A DNA stretch of 57,164 nt from an uncultured Acetatifactor sp. (lineage in GTDB: Bacteria > Bacillota > Clostridia > Lachnospirales > Lachnospiraceae): assembly GCA_910578185.1 (NCBI GenBank), contig CAJTPN010000021.1, forward strand, positions 1-57,164, written 5' to 3'. The translations under genes and the position numbers were made by a program. Below the pieces are notes generated by a model that was given only the letters and a program-made list of their open reading frames with translations, searched no databases and was not told the DNA's origin. Positions 17,427 through 26,529 of this stretch are shown here, in pieces. Numbering within the stretch: position 1 is the first letter of the stretch; each line of letters begins with the position of its first letter.

Positions 17427-17996
17427 ATGCCCATACAAAGCAAAGCCGATCTGAAATATTATCTGGAGCAAGATAGAATTGCCCTAAAGCGCAGACAAAG
17501 TTTCTTTCATGATGATATCTGGAAATTTGAAATTTTACTCCGAAAAGCGGAGTACTTCTGTAATTGTTACCCCAAACCTTTTAATAAAATCGGTTCTGTC
17601 TATAAGCGAAGAATGTTCCGTTTAGGTCAAAAGTGCGGCGGATTTAATATCCATATCAACTGCTTTGGCCCCGGATTAAGCATCGCACACTTTGGTCCCA
17701 TTGTTGTAAACACCTCCGCACGAATAGGCAAAAACTGCCGTATTCATGAAGGGGTGACGATCGGTGCCACCGGAGGAAGTTCACAGGCGGCAACAATCGG
17801 CGACAATGTGTTTATTGCAACCGGAGCAAAGGTGATCGGCAATATTACAATCGGCAGCGATATTGCCATTGGCGCTAACGCCGTTGTCACAAGGGACTTC
17901 ACGGAAACCGGAATCACTTTGGGGGGGGTACCGGCTAAGAAAATCAGCAATCATAATTCACATGATTTTTTAGCAAAAGAATTGTTAAATTTATGA
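17427..17996 (+). CDS. Serine-acetyltransferase-like hexapeptide transferase
   Basis: 189 aa; AAGGAGG precedes the ATG. The first ~70 residues are helical and charged (KADLKYYLEQDRIALKRR), as in the CysE-like acyltransferases of polysaccharide clusters. They are followed by beta-helix repeats (GLSIAHFGPIVVNTSARIG, CRIHEGVTIGATGG, ATIGDNVFIATGAKVIG, ITIGSDIAIGANAVVTRD) and the GGVPAKKI ending. True CysE is longer (about 270 aa) and has a longer N-terminal helical domain, so this is more likely a sugar O-acetyltransferase. It is the last polysaccharide gene of the cluster. Confidence 0.82.
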   Translation: MPIQSKADLKYYLEQDRIALKRRQSFFHDDIWKFEILLRKAEYFCNCYPKPFNKIGSVYKRRMFRLGQKCGGFNIHINCFGPGLSIAHFGPIVVNTSARIGKNCRIHEGVTIGATGGSSQAATIGDNVFIATGAKVIGNITIGSDIAIGANAVVTRDFTETGITLGGVPAKKISNHNSHDFLAKELLNL

Positions 17997-18032
17997 CATT
18001 AACACAAACGATAACACAAACCATAAAATACC

Positions 18033-18060
18033 TTGACAAATTTACCCAATATGTTAGAAT
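18033..18060 (+). promoter_or_regulatory. Sigma-A-type promoter for the flavin reductase gene
   Basis: TTGACA at 18033-18038 and TAGAAT at 18055-18060 with a 16-nt spacer. The promoter lies about 85 bases before the start codon, so the flavin reductase gene can be read independently of the polysaccharide operon. Confidence 0.55.
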
Positions 18061-18143
18061 CAGGTAAAGCATAATACTCTCTATCCAATCACTTAACAAT
18101 TCCAAATCAGTGGAAAAATCCAATGCATAAGAAAGGGAGAAAA

Positions 18144-18641
<498 letters not shown>

Positions 18642-18788
18642 AAGCATGCCATGAAATCTTATATGGCATACCCCAAAGCCACATGTTATCGTCCCAAGTA
18701 AAATTCGGTATAATACCACATTTCTAAAGACAGTCAGCATTTTCTAAAGCTTTTTGTGCTTATAATTGCTTATGCAGCAACACACAGT

Positions 18789-18820
18789 ACGGGAATAGGG
18801 CAGCCTATTCCCGTTTCTTT
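18789..18820 (+). terminator. Intrinsic terminator
   Basis: ACGGGAATAGG (18789-18799) pairs perfectly with CCTATTCCCGT (18804-18814) over a 4-nt loop, and TTTCTTTT follows. It ends the flavin reductase transcript. A weaker 7-bp hairpin (ATGCCAT/ATGGCAT, 18646-18669) lies just after the stop codon. Confidence 0.8.
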
Positions 18821-19157
18821 TATGGTTGCCCTTGATAACAGGCCCAACAGGTCGTTTTGAGCGTACAATAGAAACGGCCAAACAAACCAAACCGCCGAGG
18901 CATTTGCTTGCCGCTGCCAAAATAAGCAGGAACACCAGAGGCGAAGTTTTCCGGCTCGGATAACCACGCCTTCATTTTGCCGGTGCTGCCGCTGGGAGGG
19001 AGAGTGCCAATGCGAAATGATAAGGCAGACTGAACATGACAAACAGAATCGCCCGCAGAATCTGGTAGAGCAATCCGCCCAGCATCAGTCCCAGCGCCAG
19101 AGCTGCGCCGCCTACCGCTAGGTTTTCTAAGTTCCCAATTCCCGCCGGAACTGTCAT
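18820..19157 (-). pseudogene. Unassigned hydrophobic ORF remnant after the DUF3810 gene
   Basis: Starting at ATG 19157 a 61-codon frame encodes a strongly hydrophobic peptide (LAVGGAALALGLMLGGLLYQ, then ILFVMFSLPYHFALALSLPAAAP). After its stop at 18972, another frame continues with FLLILAAASKCLGGLVCLAVS. No ribosome binding site is visible. I read this as the relic of a membrane protein gene in at least two frames; it could also be chance. No family recognised. Confidence 0.25.
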
Positions 19158-19162
19158 ACAAG

Positions 19163-20626
19163 CTAATCCATAGGCATATGACGATAATACTGCAGCAACA
19201 GTTTCACCACCCGACTGTAGCTAACCGCCCCATCGGCAATACCATTGACCTTCAGGTTCGTATCTATAAACACGTCCGCAGCCGCGTCCACAATTTCTGT
19301 GTCAATCAACGCCTTCCTGTTGATTCTATCCCATTCCTCCTGAGAAACAAAGATATTGTCCTCCCAAACCTGCGCATCCACCGTCACCGGAGAAACCAAC
19401 AAAGCAGCTTCCTCATAGACGGTACGGTTGTTTTCCCAAGCCTTGTACAAATCATTATTCAGGTAATTCAGAACGCTCAGATATCCTGCATACCGAAATA
19501 CTGCATCCTTCGATTGTATACAGGCCAGATAACCAATGAAATTTGCCTCATCCTCATAGATATATCCTCTTAGATGAGCCAACTCATGACACATCGTGGA
19601 TGGTATATTCAAAAGATGCATTACATCGTTATAATTTGCTTCCATGGAAAAAGGAAAATAATAGCCCTGCATATGCTGCTGGCACATAAAATCTGAAGAA
19701 AGCAACGCCTTGGGCCGAGGATAATAACCATCCAGTTGAGGATAAGTCTCTCCTAACTGTCTCATCAACTCCCTTGCCATATCCGCCATGTCAAGACATC
19801 TTCCGTCTTTTCCAATGCTTCCCCCATACAATACCATACCGCTTTCATCCCGCTCCATTACCTTGGCAAGACTGTTACACTGTTCTGCCACCATATTATA
19901 GAGCCGAATCAATTCTACAAGTGTATATTCGTCTTCTCCCGGCCCAAAATAATGTTCCGAAAAGGTTGACCCATGATACAGAATAAAACAATTCAACGTC
20001 ATGACAAAACTTACCATCAAAAAAGTCCACGCACAAAATTTATAAAAGTTCCGCGTAAGGTTCCAAAATGCTGTCAGCCTGCCGTTCCGCAATCCACCTG
20101 AGTCCACTGCTCTATTTTGCCCTTCTGCTCCTTGGTCCTGACAGTTTTCCTCCGGTTCTAAGGCTCTATTGCTCCCTTCTGCTCCTTGATCCTGACAATT
20201 TCCAACCAGTTCCACTGCTCTATTTTGCCCTTCTGCTCCTTGGCCCCAGCAATTTCCAACCGGTTCTAAGGCTCCCATATCCACTCCAAGCTTACAGATT
20301 TCACGGTTCCTTTCCCGCTTCCGCCCTCTCCATATTTTATACATCAAAAGTACAAAGCCGATTACGGCCCATATCACGCCAAATACCAGCGCCAGAGCCA
20401 CTAGCGCAACACCCGTTCCAAGCATCCATTCGCCTACGGAAAAGGGAAATATCCCCGTGACGCGCCCATATGTATTTACCCAGACAGGGAAAATATTGGC
20501 AATATACCAATCGGAAAACGCAGTGCTGTTCCATGCCGCCACATTTAACAGCACTGTCAAAATACCAATTCCACAATATACCGCCACACTTTTTTTAAAC
20601 CAAATTTTCCGCTTTCTGTCCTTCAT
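19163..20626 (-). CDS. DUF3810-like membrane protein with a zinc-peptidase HExxH motif
   Basis: 487 aa. Two membrane segments lie near residues 14-32 and 66-95, a third near 200-220 (CAWTFLMVSFVMTLNCFILY). The remainder, which should lie outside, contains the zincin motif CHELAHLRG (His347, Glu348, His351) and, 8 residues later, EDEANFIGYLACI, whose Glu fits a third metal ligand. This is the DUF3810 layout; the catalytic role is predicted from the motif, not proven. Residues ~118-171 are three tandem 18-residue repeats. The gene start overlaps the end of the MATE gene by 32 bases, so the two form one operon. Confidence 0.78.
   Translation of the reverse strand: MKDRKRKIWFKKSVAVYCGIGILTVLLNVAAWNSTAFSDWYIANIFPVWVNTYGRVTGIFPFSVGEWMLGTGVALVALALVFGVIWAVIGFVLLMYKIWRGRKRERNREICKLGVDMGALEPVGNCWGQGAEGQNRAVELVGNCQDQGAEGSNRALEPEENCQDQGAEGQNRAVDSGGLRNGRLTAFWNLTRNFYKFCAWTFLMVSFVMTLNCFILYHGSTFSEHYFGPGEDEYTLVELIRLYNMVAEQCNSLAKVMERDESGMVLYGGSIGKDGRCLDMADMARELMRQLGETYPQLDGYYPRPKALLSSDFMCQQHMQGYYFPFSMEANYNDVMHLLNIPSTMCHELAHLRGYIYEDEANFIGYLACIQSKDAVFRYAGYLSVLNYLNNDLYKAWENNRTVYEEAALLVSPVTVDAQVWEDNIFVSQEEWDRINRKALIDTEIVDAAADVFIDTNLKVNGIADGAVSYSRVVKLLLQYYRHMPMD
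20112..20273 (-). repeat. Three tandem 54-bp repeats inside the DUF3810-like gene
   Basis: Units begin at 20112, 20166 and 20220 with an exact 54-bp period and a few substitutions. Each encodes an 18-residue unit with the core NCQDQGAEGQNRA (first-translated unit NCWGQGAEGQNRA). The repeats lie in the cytoplasmic linker between membrane segments two and three. Confidence 0.9.
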
Positions 20627-21995
20627 CCCTCTTTACCTTAATCCTTGGCTTCTTCCAAATACCCATAAGATACAAAAGATACAAAATCACGGTCGCAATC
20701 CCATTACTCACCACCACAGAATACCAAATACTGCGCACTCCCATATGCAGCACAGTTTCACAGAACCACAGAGTAAAAAATCGAAACACCCACAGTCTCG
20801 CTGCACTTATGGCCATCGTTACCTCCGTGTGGCCCGTTCCGTTAAACAGTCCTATGGCTGAATTATATACGCCGTTGGCAAAACACCAGAAGGCCATAAT
20901 ACTCAAAAAATCCGCCGCCATGGAAATCACAACCGGGTCATCGGAAAATATGCTGACGATTGCCGTAGAAATCCTGTCAAGAGATAAAATCAGGCCGCCT
21001 GCCAGCAAAAACACTACCGACCCCCACATCGCCACACGAAATCCTTTTTGAGCGCGCTGCTGCTGCCCAGCCCCCATATTCTGCCCGACAATTGTAGCAA
21101 CGGCAGAGCCGATTCCATTTGTAGGTAAGGTAATCAGGCTGTTTATCTTGTTGCCCAGGCCGTATGCAGCCATTGCCTGTGAGCCATATGCAAACACATT
21201 TCTGCTCATAAGCAGAAACCCGAACTGCATGGTACTGCCGCCAATGGCAGTGGGCAGACCGATCTGCAGAATCATTTTTATATTCTCCCATTCCGGCCGC
21301 ATGGCATTTCTCTTTAAGGAGATCTCCTGTTTTGACATACTTAACAAAATCAGCGCCGCCGTAGCTGGAAGAAGTTTTGCAAGAAGCGTAGCCCAGGCCG
21401 CGCCACCGGTTCCCATTGAAAAACCTACAATAAAAAGAGGATCCAGCACCATATTAAAAAGAATTCCTCCCAGATTCAGCAACATGGGTGTCATCGTATC
21501 TCCCTGTGCCTGATGTATTGAGGAAAAAATATTGATCGTAAACAAAAAAGGCATATCCCAGATCACAATGCTCAAATAAGTAACTGCATGGCCATAGGTC
21601 TCCTCATCGGCTCCCAGCCAATTCACAATGGCCGGAGAACACAAAAAGCAGATTGCCGCACAGACAAGCGCAAATCCAACGGCACATACCAAGATCTGAT
21701 TTGCCATTCTCTCAGCCTTATCCTTCTCTCCTGCACCAATATATTGGGCAATCAAAACAGACCCCGCCACCGTGATACCACTCCCAAAATTGATCACAAT
21801 ATTCTGTACGGGAGACACCAGGTTAATGGCTGCCAGCTGACCTGTTCCAAGCTGTCCCAGCCAATAGGTATCCGTCAGATTATACATTGTCTGTAATAAG
21901 CTGTTGACCATAACAGGAATGGCCAATGCCAGTACCGCCTTCCACAAACTGCCATTCAATATTAATTCCTGGTTGTGTTTTGCCGCTTTTCCCAT
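20595..21995 (-). CDS. MATE family efflux transporter
   Basis: 466 aa; GGGAGG precedes the ATG. The sequence shows twelve hydrophobic segments and typical MATE patterns: PVMVNSLLQTMYNLTDTYWLGQLG at the start, INLVSPVQNIVINFGSGITVAG, and in the second half LPTAIGGSTMQFGFLLMSRNVFAYG. MATE proteins export cationic drugs or metabolites using Na+ or H+. The overlap with the DUF3810-like gene suggests shared transcription. Substrate unknown. Confidence 0.93.
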   Translation of the reverse strand: MGKAAKHNQELILNGSLWKAVLALAIPVMVNSLLQTMYNLTDTYWLGQLGTGQLAAINLVSPVQNIVINFGSGITVAGSVLIAQYIGAGEKDKAERMANQILVCAVGFALVCAAICFLCSPAIVNWLGADEETYGHAVTYLSIVIWDMPFLFTINIFSSIHQAQGDTMTPMLLNLGGILFNMVLDPLFIVGFSMGTGGAAWATLLAKLLPATAALILLSMSKQEISLKRNAMRPEWENIKMILQIGLPTAIGGSTMQFGFLLMSRNVFAYGSQAMAAYGLGNKINSLITLPTNGIGSAVATIVGQNMGAGQQQRAQKGFRVAMWGSVVFLLAGGLILSLDRISTAIVSIFSDDPVVISMAADFLSIMAFWCFANGVYNSAIGLFNGTGHTEVTMAISAARLWVFRFFTLWFCETVLHMGVRSIWYSVVVSNGIATVILYLLYLMGIWKKPRIKVKRDEGQKAENLV

Positions 21996-22059
21996 TCCGC
22001 CTCCCTCGTCAGATCAACTTCCGTTTTTCCTTCTTTCTTCTTCTCACAACAAAAGAAAG

Positions 22060-22110
22060 AAAACAGCATAAAAGAGAAACGCAGTTCTCATCAATCGAAA
22101 ACTGCGCTTT
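22060..22110 (-). terminator. Intrinsic terminator of the DUF3048 lipoprotein gene
   Basis: On the - strand CGCAGTTTTC pairs with GAGAACTGCG (one G-U pair) and the stem can be extended by AAG/TTT. A T-rich run follows (TTTCTCTTTTAT). Confidence 0.7.
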
Positions 22111-22127
22111 CCGTAAGTGTGCACACC

Positions 22128-23348
22128 TTATTCATAAGATATGTACTTTGCATAATCTTCCCATATACAGCAAATCCAGGTCTTGCCCTGATTAAAAACA
22201 ATCTCATTGCCGTTTTCATCCAAGAACAGGTTAGGCGCGTAATCGCTGTCACGCCGCCAGGTTCCTTTAATCACCTTGCCGTTTGTAAACACATAGGCGT
22301 CACCCGTTCCGTGTACCCTAAATGCAAGATAATCGTAATTAGGATCATCCGGGAATCGCTCTTCACCGTAACAAATCTTAAACACCACATTGGAAACGGC
22401 GAGTTGCTCATTATTCATTTCATCAATATGTTTCTGGTTATACTGTGTGCGGTAGTATAGTCCATCTTCCGCGTTATAGGCAAAACAGGGATTACTGATA
22501 CCGTAACCGCCAGAATTGGACTGCGTTCCGCCGGGATAGATCATAGTTGCGTCAGGATGAGAATCATAGGTGGCCACATATCCCTCATCCGTAAAGGTAA
22601 ACGCCTGTTCAAAGCGATCCGTATATTCCGTGGCATATTTCTTCAGTCCTACATCCTTTTTATACCCTTCAATAAACATGTATCCTGAATGTACACTGTC
22701 ATAACCGGGTCTGTCGAGACGTCCAAAGGAATTGGGCGCTCCATCTTTAATTCCTTCCAAGGGTTCGCTGATATTATCAATTCTGTCGGAGTTGATCAGA
22801 TCCTCCACCGCCAGCCTCATCAGTCCCCAGTTGCAATATATGGAATCATATGCCATGGCCTCATAGAGATAATAGTCCCTGGCGCTTCTGACAGAACCAA
22901 TATGATCCAAATCATCATAATCCTCAAAGAATCCCATCAAACGGGTAATACGTCCTTCCACCGGCGCCTCATAGATAATGCTGGCTGCAGATATACCGTA
23001 TTGAGGAAGGGACGCTTTGATATTATTGATCATAACCGCCATATTTCTGCGCTTTACCACACTTGCATCTTTCCACTCACCGGTCAGATAACTCTGCATT
23101 TTACCGTCTACTACCTTGCGCTCCGTGATTGGATGTCTCTCACCGTTTGCCATTAAACCATTCGACAACAATGGCTCCGAAGTCGCCTGGGGCTCTGCCG
23201 TAACATCGGGTGATGGCGCCGGCGTAGTCTGTTCCGGGTTGCTGGAAATGGGTTCCGGCGTAGCAATCGGTGAAGGCACTTGTTCATCTCCGCAGCCTGT
23301 CAGGATAGCCATTGCCAATATGACCGCTGCTATTACTTTCTTTTTCAT
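22128..23348 (-). CDS. DUF3048 domain lipoprotein (YerB-like)
   Basis: 406 aa. A signal peptide ends in the lipobox LTGC (Cys at about residue 19), and a Pro/Thr/Ser/Glu-rich linker of ~40 residues follows. The DUF3048 core then starts: ERKVVDGKMQSYLTGEW, NMAVMINNIKASLPQYGISAASIIYEAPVEGRITR, FEDYDDLDHIGSVRSARDYYL. The C-terminal half is the companion domain (GYVATYDSHPDATMIYPGG, CFAYNAEDGLYYR). Anchored on the outer face of the membrane; the function of YerB-like proteins is not established, although one Bacillus homologue is linked to spore and cell-envelope biology. It has its own terminator. Confidence 0.9.
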   Translation of the reverse strand: MKKKVIAAVILAMAILTGCGDEQVPSPIATPEPISSNPEQTTPAPSPDVTAEPQATSEPLLSNGLMANGERHPITERKVVDGKMQSYLTGEWKDASVVKRRNMAVMINNIKASLPQYGISAASIIYEAPVEGRITRLMGFFEDYDDLDHIGSVRSARDYYLYEAMAYDSIYCNWGLMRLAVEDLINSDRIDNISEPLEGIKDGAPNSFGRLDRPGYDSVHSGYMFIEGYKKDVGLKKYATEYTDRFEQAFTFTDEGYVATYDSHPDATMIYPGGTQSNSGGYGISNPCFAYNAEDGLYYRTQYNQKHIDEMNNEQLAVSNVVFKICYGEERFPDDPNYDYLAFRVHGTGDAYVFTNGKVIKGTWRRDSDYAPNLFLDENGNEIVFNQGKTWICCIWEDYAKYISYE

Positions 23349-23534
23349 TGGAACTTCCTTTCTTTTTCAATATTTTTCTTTCTGACCCAACTTATTTCTA
23401 TTTTATCTCTAACTCTTCAGGTTGTCCATGACTTTTATACAAAATTTAAAAATTTAAGATACTATACCTTGCTTCCAGCAGAAAAATGCCTGCAGAAAAT
23501 CCATTATTCACCCGCAGCAGCCTAGAAATGCCCA

Positions 23535-25775
23535 TTATTGTGCATATTTCCTGTACACGGCCCCAACTCCCGACACAGGAATCGTAATCTCCCTGCCAGA
23601 AGCATCCTTACAGACCACCTCATAAGCTGTTATCTCCTGGAATACCAGTCCGTCCAGTGTATTCCCCAAGCCGTCCGTCACTCCCTCCGCCTGCATCCGC
23701 GCCAGAGATGTGGTAATCAGCTCCGCCACCTTCAAAGCGCCATGATATGACAAATGAAGGGTATCTTCCTCCACTGCGGTTTCCTGGTTGTAGAGATGAT
23801 AGTTCTGCATCACATAAGTTCTGCCCACCTTGCCATACCATTCTCCTGTGAGCTTTCCCGTGTCTACCAAAAACACTTCTTTATCCGCCGCCAACTGCCT
23901 GATGGCCTCCATATAGGATGCCAGACCACTGCCCTCGGGCGTTCCGTATTCTCCCAACTCATTGCCGTTTTTATCCTTCCAGAACTTAGGAGTCTGCATG
24001 GCAGTGGCCAGTATGACAATAATTCCTTTTTCACGACAGGCGTCAATCATATAAGTCAGATATTCCACCATTTCCTTTTCATTGCTGTAAGAACGGTCAT
24101 TGATACCGGCCTGAATCAGAAAATAATCTCCCGGCTGACCGTTTTGAATAACACCCGGAAATGCCGTCTCATACCACGACTTAGCATAAGTGCCGCCGCC
24201 GGCAAGATTTGTCACCGCATTTTCTTCCGTGACATATTGACAAAATACCTGTCCCCATCCTGTCTGGAACCTGCCGGGCTGCGGTTCCGTCTCCTCGATG
24301 GGATAATAATTGCTTACCGTGGAATCACCGCCCAGATAGATATGTACCCTGCGGCTTATAATCTCCGGCGTTTTCCTGATTTCCACCGCCGCCAGCGTGA
24401 AATCTTTCTCTTCCAGAGAAATCCTTGCGGTTCCGCCCTCCACTCGAACATCCTCCATCAGATATGTATAGGGAGTGATACCGGTTCTGCCGCCCGTGCC
24501 GGGGTTTCCCACATTGGTTCCCACAGAAGCATCGTTAATCTTTACGGTAGATCGACCGGTGCCTGACTTTGGCTTGGTGATACGGATATTATAAAATCCA
24601 TCCGGCAGCGCCGTTACAAAGTAATTCGTCATTCCGCGCATACTGATGCCGCCGGCGGTATTCGCCACTTCACCATAAAATCCACACAATTCCTTTCCCG
24701 TGTACTTATCGTCCTCTGCAACCTGCAGATATCCCCGGGTTTCGTCCAGCTCACATTCTCCCAAGCTGAACCGAAGCACAGGCGATACTTCCACTGCCTC
24801 CGCATTCTGCAGAGTCAGCTTAATCTTACCATCCCCGTCCGCTTTCCTGTCCTCCGTGGTGACGCTTCCATCCCCATGACGCACCGTCACCTGATAATCC
24901 GTATTTGCTCCGGCATTTACCATCCCCGTCACATCCACCGTAAGCTCAGTCTTGCCTGCCAGATCCTCCTGCACATAAACATACGCCGCACGATCTACCT
25001 GACGCGCCTGCGTAAAATCTATCTCCCGCACAGGGGTAAGCTTCGCCAGTGCAAGACGCTCCATTGCAGCTGCATCCGGCTGATAATCCGCCCGGTTACT
25101 TATGATAAAACGCTTTTCCACCGTCAGTCCGTCTACCGTGGCATACACTGCCGCAAAAAGCTCTGCAGCCGACCTGGTATTTACCACAAGCTTTCCGTCC
25201 TCTACAGACAGCTTCTTATCGCTGAACTCCCACTGCACCTGACCATCGAAAGCCTCCATGGGTTCTCCATACTGATCCTTCCAGCCCGTCAGAGAAATAT
25301 CCACTGTCTCTCCAACCTTCACGCTTTCCGGCAGCAAAATTTCAAAGGCTGCAGCCCGCTGTGACTCACGCACATGCAGAGTCGTCGTGGCCGTCATGCC
25401 TTCTTCCGCGCTTTCTCCGCCCACAGACGCCTGAATCACAATGTCCGTACCGTTGATATCTCCTGCCACATACGTATCTGTGATGGTCACCACGCCTTCC
25501 TCATCAATGGATGCTCCCTGAGATGAACTGAGGATCTTCCATACCACATCCGTCAAAACCTGCGTATGTTCCCCCTCTCCCACCGTTGCAGTAAACGGCG
25601 CTGTCCGCGTCTCCCCACCTGAATGGGGCGCATAGACAAATTCCTGACCTCCCGTAATGATCATCGTCTCGCTCTTCCCTTCCTTTCCGCATGCTGTTAA
25701 AAAGACTGCCGCCATTATAAAATACCCTGCGGCCAAACCAAAACCTTTACTGATTTTCTTCAATTTGTTCTCCAT
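23535..25775 (-). CDS. Lipoprotein SGNH/GDSL esterase (rhamnogalacturonan acetylesterase-like) with Ig-like N-terminal region
   Basis: 746 aa; GGGAGG before the ATG. The signal peptide ends with LTAC, a lipobox. Residues ~45-250 form beta-rich bacterial Ig-like modules (PESVKVGETVDISLTGW), ~250-470 a carbohydrate-binding-like jelly roll, and ~478-700 the SGNH hydrolase. Catalytic blocks are visible: GGDST (Ser485), QAGIND (Asn559) and DTLHLSYHG (Asp671, His674). The pattern is that of rhamnogalacturonan acetylesterases and YesT. Likely role: removal of acetyl groups from pectic or other glycans outside the cell. It is monocistronic, so its target could be dietary or host glycan, or the cell's own acetylated polymer. 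Confidence 0.85.
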   Translation of the reverse strand: MENKLKKISKGFGLAAGYFIMAAVFLTACGKEGKSETMIITGGQEFVYAPHSGGETRTAPFTATVGEGEHTQVLTDVVWKILSSSQGASIDEEGVVTITDTYVAGDINGTDIVIQASVGGESAEEGMTATTTLHVRESQRAAAFEILLPESVKVGETVDISLTGWKDQYGEPMEAFDGQVQWEFSDKKLSVEDGKLVVNTRSAAELFAAVYATVDGLTVEKRFIISNRADYQPDAAAMERLALAKLTPVREIDFTQARQVDRAAYVYVQEDLAGKTELTVDVTGMVNAGANTDYQVTVRHGDGSVTTEDRKADGDGKIKLTLQNAEAVEVSPVLRFSLGECELDETRGYLQVAEDDKYTGKELCGFYGEVANTAGGISMRGMTNYFVTALPDGFYNIRITKPKSGTGRSTVKINDASVGTNVGNPGTGGRTGITPYTYLMEDVRVEGGTARISLEEKDFTLAAVEIRKTPEIISRRVHIYLGGDSTVSNYYPIEETEPQPGRFQTGWGQVFCQYVTEENAVTNLAGGGTYAKSWYETAFPGVIQNGQPGDYFLIQAGINDRSYSNEKEMVEYLTYMIDACREKGIIVILATAMQTPKFWKDKNGNELGEYGTPEGSGLASYMEAIRQLAADKEVFLVDTGKLTGEWYGKVGRTYVMQNYHLYNQETAVEEDTLHLSYHGALKVAELITTSLARMQAEGVTDGLGNTLDGLVFQEITAYEVVCKDASGREITIPVSGVGAVYRKYAQ

Positions 25776-25884
25776 ATCCTCCCAACTTCATTTTATCAAA
25801 TCCTGGTTTTCAAGTGCGGCTCACCATAAATTACTTCATACCAGGCTTATCACACTTCAAACCAAAACGGCATAAAAATTCTCC

Positions 25885-26298
25885 TTACACCACCATAATC
25901 AATGTTCCCAGCCCAATTAAGATGCAGCCAATCAGAGATTTTGCCGTAAAATCTTCATGCAGGAACACAAAAGCCAATATCAGTGTCAGCACCACGCTCA
26001 ATTTGTCTATGGGAACTACTTTTGATGCATCCCCCAGCTGCAGCGCCCGATAATAGCACAGCCAAGACCCTCCTGTGGCAAGCCCTGACAAAATCAGAAA
26101 TATCCAGCTTTTCCTGCTGATGGACATAATACCGCCCTGGGTATTTGTCAAAAATACCATTCCCCAGGCCATAACCACAACCACCACCGTCCGAACCGCA
26201 GTGGCAAGATTGGAATTTACACCCTCAATACCCACCTTTGCCAAAATGGATGTCAATGCCGCAAAGACAGCTGAAAGAATTGCATACAGAAACCACAT
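25885..26298 (-). CDS. Small EamA-domain (DMT superfamily) transporter
   Basis: 137 aa; AAGGAGGG precedes the ATG. Four to five hydrophobic segments make up a single EamA unit (ILSAVFAALTSILAKVGIEG, GLATGGSWLCYYRALQLGDASKVVPIDKLS, VFLHEDFTAKSLIGCILIGLG). Full-length DMT carriers contain two such units, so this protein probably works as a dimer, like the single-repeat members common in Firmicutes. Substrate unknown. Confidence 0.88.
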   Translation of the reverse strand: MWFLYAILSAVFAALTSILAKVGIEGVNSNLATAVRTVVVVVMAWGMVFLTNTQGGIMSISRKSWIFLILSGLATGGSWLCYYRALQLGDASKVVPIDKLSVVLTLILAFVFLHEDFTAKSLIGCILIGLGTLIMVV

Positions 26299-26453
26299 AA
26301 ATTGCCCTCCTTAAGCACTTTAACCGCATTTATGATATGATTTTACCACACCACCATGCCTGAAACAAGATAAAAAATAGAATCCCCAGTTTGAAGAATT
26401 CTATTAAATTCCGAAAAATCACAGCGCGGTTAGTTATGACACCATTTATCTCA

Positions 26454-26518
26454 TAAAAATACTCCCTCTTGATAAGAATTACAAGTTGCAAATTCTTGTC
26501 AAAAAGGAGTATTTTATC
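26454..26518. terminator. Large bidirectional terminator hairpin
   Basis: Left arm AAAATACTCC (26456-26465) pairs with GGAGTATTTT (26506-26515). A second stem inside, TTGATAAGAATT with AATTCTTGTCAA, has one G-U-type mismatch. T-rich ends occur on both strands. It lies between the cell-wall-binding protein gene and the EamA gene and should end the former. The 26299-26453 stretch before it shows no gene. Confidence 0.75.
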
Positions 26519-26529
26519 ATACCTGGAAA

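Noticed and set aside
18646..18669. ATGCCAT/ATGGCAT hairpin as the flavin reductase terminator
   Set aside because: Only 7 bp with no T tract; a far better terminator lies at 18789-18820.
23754..24566. A 270-codon + strand frame
   Set aside because: Antisense to the SGNH esterase gene with all catalytic motifs; a shadow frame.
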